The notes below the pieces were generated by a model. That model worked only from the letters and a program-made list of their open reading frames with translations. It was not told where the DNA came from and did no database searches. Positions 12,782-16,027 of a stretch of DNA of 16,027 nucleotides are shown piece after piece; positions within the stretch are counted from its first letter, which is position 1; each line of letters opens with the position of its first letter. The DNA lies in NCBI GenBank assembly GCA_035690495.1, contig DASSKK010000041.1, forward strand, positions 1-16,027, given 5' to 3'. Origin of the DNA: DASSKK01 sp035690495. GTDB lineage: Bacteria > Actinomycetota > Actinomycetes > Propionibacteriales > Nocardioidaceae. The position numbers and the translations under genes are program-made.

Positions 12782-13335
12782 GGTCCCCACCTCCCCCAGC
12801 CGCGCGAACAACCCGTACGGTGCTGCTGCCCAGCGGGGCCATCGACCCCAGTCGGGCGGGTGTCGACGGTCGCGGGGACGACGCGGATGAACGCCTCGGC
12901 GTCGGCCCGGCTGAGCCGACGCCAGCCCTGGCCGTCGTGCACGTGGACGGCGCCATCGGTAGGGGACGGGTCACCGACGGCATGCCAGGGCAGGACGATC
13001 GAGACGGCGCCGGCCTTGCGGCTGTAGGCACTCTCGTCGTCGGTGGGGCTGTGGTGGGTGTCGTGCCCGGGGTGGGTGTGGACTTGGGCGAGGCGGACCA
13101 GGCCATGGCGGCGCAGGTGCGCGCCGGCGCGGGACATCTCCTCGGCGCTGACGGTGAAGTGCCCTGCCCTCTGCACGGCGTACGGGACGGAGACGGTCGT
13201 GACGACCCCCATGCAGAGGCTGGTGCCGTCGCCGGTGCGGACGCCGTCGAGGTAGGCGACGCGCTCCACGCCGGGCCGGCTCGTGGCCAGCATCGCGAGC
13301 ATCTGTTTCCAGGTGGCGTCAGAGAGGGCCAGCAC
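12742..13335 (-). CDS. JAB/JAMM (Mov34/MPN) metallopeptidase of the Ubl operon
   Basis: A 197-residue protein. The JAMM zinc site is complete: the catalytic Glu E24 in RPGVERVAYLDG, then VHTHPGHDTHHSPTDDESA giving H86, H88, S96 and D99 (HxH-x7-SxxD). Such proteins remove Ub-like proteins from targets or trim Ubl precursors. Residues beyond about 150 are Arg/Gly-rich and partly overlap the E1 gene in another frame, so the C-terminal tail is probably unstructured. The GTG at 13335 overlaps the E2 gene by 17 nt. It is expected to process the seven-residue tail after the Gly-Gly of the co-encoded Ubl, to reverse conjugation, or both. Confidence 0.85.
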   Translation of the reverse strand: MLALSDATWKQMLAMLATSRPGVERVAYLDGVRTGDGTSLCMGVVTTVSVPYAVQRAGHFTVSAEEMSRAGAHLRRHGLVRLAQVHTHPGHDTHHSPTDDESAYSRKAGAVSIVLPWHAVGDPSPTDGAVHVHDGQGWRRLSRADAEAFIRVVPATVDTRPTGVDGPAGQQHRTGCSRGWGRWGPWATIWAHVTRRR

Positions 13336-13834
13336 CGGAGGGTCCCTGGTAGTACGGCGCGGTCAGCACGTGACGCAGCCGAGTGAGGGTCGCGGCGACG
13401 GTGTGCCTGCCCTGCTGCCAGCGTTGGCCGGGCTGCGGGCTGTGGCCGGTGTAGTAGTAGTCGCGGCTGTGGCTGAAGCAGACCAGCTGCCCTGGGCGGG
13501 TCCCGTTCTCAAAGGGGTAGGCGTGGTGCAGCGCGAACTCGAACGGCGGCGCCCCATCGAACCGTGGCCACCAGATACTGGTGCTGGTCGGCGGCTGCCC
13601 GTATGGGTCAGGCAGGACGAACAGGACGCGCGGCGGCTCCACGTCGTAGGTGGAGAACTCGAGGTCAACGACGTAGGGGTCGGCCTGCCCGTCGGCGCGG
13701 ACGCCGAGGACGTCCACGCGCAGCTGCACGTCGCCGATCCAGGTGGTGCTCCACCCCCACTCGGACAGCCGCGGGGCCAGCACCTGAAGGTGTGCTTCCG
13801 CGGCTGCCCGGGCGAGGGCGCGCTCAGGGGTCAC
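13319..13834 (-). CDS. E2/UBC-like conjugating protein of the Ubl operon
   Basis: A 171-residue protein from the GTG at 13834, overlapping the Ubl stop (GTGA). The E2 (UBC) fold is suggested by an N-terminal helix (ERALARAAAEAHLQVLAPRL), strands (DVQLRVDVLGV; PYVVDLEFSTY), the Pro-rich turn PPRVLFVLPDPYG, and the active-site region HHAYPFENGTRPGQLVCFS, which parallels the HPN...G-x-(I/L)C stretch of E2 enzymes. C119 there is the only cysteine in the protein and the candidate thioester residue. A segment DYYYTGHSP...RWQQGRH and a final helix (ATLTRLRHVL) follow. It lies between the Ubl and JAB genes. The prokaryotic E2 clade to which it belongs is not decidable by eye. Confidence 0.75.
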   Translation of the reverse strand: MTPERALARAAAEAHLQVLAPRLSEWGWSTTWIGDVQLRVDVLGVRADGQADPYVVDLEFSTYDVEPPRVLFVLPDPYGQPPTSTSIWWPRFDGAPPFEFALHHAYPFENGTRPGQLVCFSHSRDYYYTGHSPQPGQRWQQGRHTVAATLTRLRHVLTAPYYQGPSGAGPL

Positions 13835-14151
13835 TGCCGACGGCCCAAGGTGGCTCCGCCGGTCGGGCCGGAGATCAGCCAGACGAGGACGCCGCCGTGC
13901 GCGAGGTACGTCGCGACGGTGTCGTGCGCCCCGGCGGTGACCGGCGTGCCGGTGCCGTCGGCCTTGATCTGGTCGCCCTCGGCGGGGGTCCGCTTCACGG
14001 CCGCGTACGCGCTGGCGATGGCGTCGGCGAGGCTGGAGCCGCGCTTGACTGTGAAGGTGCCCGACTCGCCGTCGTCCTCGTCGTGGACGGTGAACGTGAC
14101 CTCCTTGCCGTGGTCGGGCTTGTCGTCGGCCTTGCCGTTCGTGGTGTTCAT
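13831..14151 (-). CDS. Ubiquitin-like protein (beta-grasp) with internal Gly-Gly
   Basis: A 106-residue protein, first gene of the operon. After a charged, disordered start (about 1-16), residues 17-96 have the beta-grasp order: two strands (EVTFTVHDED; SGTFTVKRGSS), a helix (LADAIASAYAAVKR), then GDQIKADGTG and the last strand GGVLVWLISG. It resembles the Ubl proteins found beside bacterial E1/E2/JAB genes (DUF2604/multiubiquitin-like), but has a single Ubl unit. The end is PTGG (98-99 Gly-Gly) followed by ATLGRRQ, so a peptidase must trim seven residues before E1 could use it. The ATG at 14151 has AAAGGAA about 11 nt upstream, a rather long spacing. Without the neighbours the call would be weak; with them it is strong. 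Confidence 0.8.
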   Translation of the reverse strand: MNTTNGKADDKPDHGKEVTFTVHDEDDGESGTFTVKRGSSLADAIASAYAAVKRTPAEGDQIKADGTGTPVTAGAHDTVATYLAHGGVLVWLISGPTGGATLGRRQ

Positions 14152-14268
14152 ACCGGTGGTGTTCCTTTGCTCGGCGGCTCCCGAGGCGGGCAGACCGCTA
14201 TGTCCACCCAGGTAGCCTGGGCTTGACCGTTAGAGTAGCATACGGTGGATCACCCATAGGATGAAGAC
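14152..14268. promoter_or_regulatory. Divergent control region between the Ubl operon and the toxin-antitoxin genes
   Basis: On the plus strand TAGGAT (14257-14262) lies 6 nt before the GTG at 14269, the spacing of a leaderless promoter. On the minus strand TATGCT (14242-14237) and TACTCT (14237-14232) are two TAnnnT candidates facing the Ubl operon, giving a leader of about 75 nt. The palindromes CCCAGG-TAG-CCTGGG (14207-14221) and GGTG-GAT-CACC (14244-14254) lie among them. One repressor could act on both directions. Confidence 0.5.
14207..14221. promoter_or_regulatory. Palindrome, candidate operator
   Basis: CCCAGG (14207-14212) and CCTGGG (14216-14221) form a perfect 6-nt inverted repeat with a TAG spacer. 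It lies just downstream of the predicted Ubl-operon start and about 45 nt upstream of the toxin gene start, a plausible binding site for the HTH of the HigA-type antitoxin, which usually represses its own operon. Confidence 0.4.
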
Positions 14269-14679
14269 GTGTTGACGAGTATACCGGCGGCGTGTCGACG
14301 CGAGGGGTTGGCCGCCGAACCGCTAACGTGCCTGCTTGTAGACACGTCATCAGCCCATGGGCGATGGAGATGGGACAACGTGGATCGGGAGTACCTGGAC
14401 GGAGACTTGAGCCGTCTCGTCAGAGACGCCGTCTTCCGGCCGGACGGCTGGAGCCACGCTGAGGCGAAGGAATTCCGCCGCCTCGCCTACTGCGCACGGG
14501 CCGCGAAGTTCGACACGGATCTTCGGAACCTGCGCATGCTGCGGATCGAGCCGCACACCGACGACCCCGCCAAGGCGCGCGCCACGTTGAGCTCGGGCCG
14601 CGTGATCGGATTCAACTTCAAGAGCGACGAAGGCCCCGTGGTCTTCGAGCTCCTACCTCCCGAAAGGGACACGCTGTGA
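14269..14679 (+). CDS. Putative toxin partner (RelE/HigB-like candidate)
   Basis: A 136-residue protein from the GTG at 14269, supported by a -10-like TAGGAT 6 nt upstream. An internal GTG at 14380 would give 99 residues, closer to the size of RelE/HigB toxins and the start of the well-structured part. That part has helices (SRLVRDAVFR; HAEAKEFRRLAYCARAA), then TDLRNLRMLRIEP, and two end strands (SSGRVIGFNFKSD; GPVVFELLPPE). The basic helix and strand order is compatible with a RelE-type RNase, but I see no certain family motif. Its TGA overlaps the antitoxin GTG (GTGA), the usual toxin-first HigBA order. The name rests mainly on this context. Confidence 0.5.
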   Translation: MLTSIPAACRREGLAAEPLTCLLVDTSSAHGRWRWDNVDREYLDGDLSRLVRDAVFRPDGWSHAEAKEFRRLAYCARAAKFDTDLRNLRMLRIEPHTDDPAKARATLSSGRVIGFNFKSDEGPVVFELLPPERDTL

Positions 14680-15779
14680 CGACTACTCCTGCGCATGACC
14701 CCCTGCCGCACGACCAAGAACCGGTAGGGAAACTGCTCGCCGATGAGCTCGATGCCCGCGACTGGTCACAGGGTGACTTCGCGGTGATCCTCGGACGACC
14801 GACCCAGTTCGTCTCCGAGATCATCAATGGCAAGAAGGAGATAACGCGCGAGTCAGCTGCCCAGATTGCGGCGGCGCTCGACACCACCGCTGAATTGTGG
14901 CTCAACCTGCAGGATCAGTATCTGCTGGCAAAGCAGGCGGAGGACGCAGGGACGCAGGCCCGCCTAGGCGACGTGCGCACCCGGGCCTTGATCAGCAAGC
15001 ACGCCCCGGTCGAACTGCTCCGTAAGCGCGAGATTCTCACCGCTACCGATCCCGATGACCTCGCGAAGCAGGTCATGGAGCTGTATGAACTCGATTCCCT
15101 CGAAGACGAGCCGGCGTTCTTGGTCGCGGCTCGCCGTGCGAACAAGCACGAGGACCTGAGCCTCCTGCAGACCACCTGGTTCGCCTGTGTCCGCCGACAG
15201 GCACGGCAGCAACCGCCAGAGGAGCCCTACAGCGACACGAAGCTCAGAGACTTGGCCCGAAGCCTGTCCCAGACCCTGCACACGGCGGAGGACTTCGAGG
15301 GACTTCCGGATCGGTTCCGTGAGGCCGGCGTTCGTCTCGTCTTCGTCGACGCCTTCCCGTCAGCGAAGATCGACGGCGGAGCCATGTACGTCGACGGCTA
15401 TCCGGTGATCGGCCTGTCCGGGCGAGGCAAGCGTTTGGACAAGGTCTTGTTCACGCTGCTGCACGAGATCGGTCACATCCTGAAGGGGCACGTTGACGAA
15501 CACCACTACATCGTCGAGGAGGTCGATGACCCTGACGTCGCGCACGATGTCCAGGAGTCGGAAGCTGACGACATTGCTGGCGAACTGCTGTTTCGGTCCG
15601 CTTTCCCACAGGTCCCAGCCAGGATCGGCAAACCGTGGGTCGACCAAGTCGCCAACCAACTCGGCGTCGCCCAGATCGTCGTCATCGGCCATCTACAGCA
15701 CAAGCGCCGACTGGAATGGCGCACCACACTGGCGAAGAACGCACCTGTAGTCGGCGAGGCCTTGGAGACGTGGAAGTAG
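14676..15779 (+). CDS. HigA-type antitoxin fused to ImmA/IrrE metallopeptidase domain
   Basis: A 367-residue protein starting at the GTG at 14676, with AAAGGGA upstream. Residues 18-85 form a HigA-type helix-turn-helix: KLLADELDARDWSQGDFAVI, then GRPTQFVSEIINGKKEIT, then AALDTTAELWLNLQ and QYLLA. A helical linker (90-200) joins it to an ImmA/IrrE domain (about 205-310) with the zinc motif LLHEIGHILKGH (H263, E264, H267) and ESEADDIAGELL supplying the third ligand region (E294/E296). Such fusions combine repression and toxin binding with a domain that in ImmA cleaves a repressor. Cleavage of itself, its partner or another repressor on a stress signal would derepress the operon; this is inference. 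All key residues are intact. Confidence 0.85.
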   Translation: MTTTPAHDPLPHDQEPVGKLLADELDARDWSQGDFAVILGRPTQFVSEIINGKKEITRESAAQIAAALDTTAELWLNLQDQYLLAKQAEDAGTQARLGDVRTRALISKHAPVELLRKREILTATDPDDLAKQVMELYELDSLEDEPAFLVAARRANKHEDLSLLQTTWFACVRRQARQQPPEEPYSDTKLRDLARSLSQTLHTAEDFEGLPDRFREAGVRLVFVDAFPSAKIDGGAMYVDGYPVIGLSGRGKRLDKVLFTLLHEIGHILKGHVDEHHYIVEEVDDPDVAHDVQESEADDIAGELLFRSAFPQVPARIGKPWVDQVANQLGVAQIVVIGHLQHKRRLEWRTTLAKNAPVVGEALETWK

Positions 15780-15807
15780 CACTGTCGACTGCGGACGACC
15801 AGACGGG

Positions 15808-16027
15808 TCAGGTGCCCTGATCGATAATTGCTGCCAGTTTGTCGGGTTTGATTGTCGTGACACCGTGTGTCGCCGCCGCGTCCTCGACCTGACTTCCGCA
15901 GAATGTAGGCACATCTGAGCCTTCGCTGACACGTTTGCGCTGGTGAGAGCGTTGCGAGGCCGTCATGAAGGCCAAATCGTGTAGACACACGATCTTGGCG
16001 CTGATGGACGGTTTGGTCGCGTGGATG
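15808..16027 (-). CDS. C-terminal part of an unrecognised protein (runs off the right edge)
   Basis: A minus-strand frame is open from the right edge to a TGA at 15810-15808, giving 72 codons. It reads IHATKPSISAKIVCLHDLAF, then MTASQRSHQRKRVSEGSDVP, then a polar helical end with HGVTTIKPDKLAAIIDQGT. Composition and the strand (AKIVCLHDL) followed by a basic helix look like real protein, and the stop lies 28 nt from the convergent antitoxin stop, a normal tail-to-tail spacing. Codon bias is somewhat weaker than in the neighbours. I do not recognise the family; the start is outside the window. Confidence 0.5.
   Translation of the reverse strand, partial: IHATKPSISAKIVCLHDLAFMTASQRSHQRKRVSEGSDVPTFCGSQVEDAAATHGVTTIKPDKLAAIIDQGT

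Noticed and set aside
12782..12811. TTG at 12811 as the E1 start
   Set aside because: The GTG at 12781 has a strong GGAGGT at ideal spacing; the TTG has none. It cannot be fully excluded.
13283..14215. Plus-strand open frame (310 codons) across the E2 and Ubl genes
   Set aside because: It covers two coupled minus-strand genes and their promoter, and its translation is low-complexity.
15780..15807. Terminator or attachment site between the antitoxin and the right-edge gene
   Set aside because: Only 28 nt, with no clear stem-loop, T tract or tRNA-like sequence.

Overview
The window is GC-rich DNA with tightly overlapping genes and many GTG starts, and it carries families typical of Actinomycetota (SCO6880-type transfer protein, DUF6112, DUF6349, DUF3024). 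I read it as part of an actinobacterial integrative/conjugative or plasmid-like element carrying an accessory cargo block. The species cannot be named from sequence alone, and neither element end is visible.

Layout. (1) 1-908: nested insertion sequences. The end of an IS3-family element (orfA start, minus strand) sits inside the transposase gene of an ISL3-family element, whose other end interrupts the conjugation gene SCO6880 at about codon 155. (2) 909-6243, mainly minus strand: conjugation module, read from right to left. It holds a one-TM VirB8/TcpC-like candidate, a secreted M23 peptidase with a second C-terminal domain, a DUF6112 small membrane protein, a DUF6349 protein with a premature amber stop, a second DUF6112 paralogue, a TrbL/VirB6-like channel protein and the truncated SCO6880. 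A plus-strand DUF3024 gene splits this series. (3) 6265-9374, minus strand: maintenance/replication operon with a Prim-Pol primase, two unknown proteins and a ParB-like protein, linked by GTGA, ATGA and 8-nt overlaps. A 312-nt structured non-coding region (9375-9686) precedes it and contains a terminator/attenuator-like element and a nested palindrome. (4) 9687-11122: a divergent pair of putative nucleases, GIY-YIG and PD-(D/E)XK-like. (5) 11324-14151, minus strand: a compact four-gene ubiquitin-like conjugation operon in the order Ubl, E2, JAB/JAMM peptidase, E1. (6) 14269-15779, plus strand: a candidate toxin gene overlapping a HigA-type antitoxin fused to an ImmA/IrrE metallopeptidase domain; it shares a 117-nt divergent control region with the Ubl operon. 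(7) The right edge holds the 3' end of an unrecognised minus-strand gene.

How it fits together. The conjugation and replication modules look like the chassis of the element, and blocks 4-6 look like a defence cargo. The Ubl operon is the most interesting part: one small Ubl with an internal Gly-Gly and a removable tail, an E2-like protein with a single cysteine, a complete JAMM peptidase and a two-part E1 together make a self-contained conjugation/deconjugation cycle. The interrupted SCO6880 gene suggests that self-transfer is impaired. All functional calls come from reading motifs; no database search was run.
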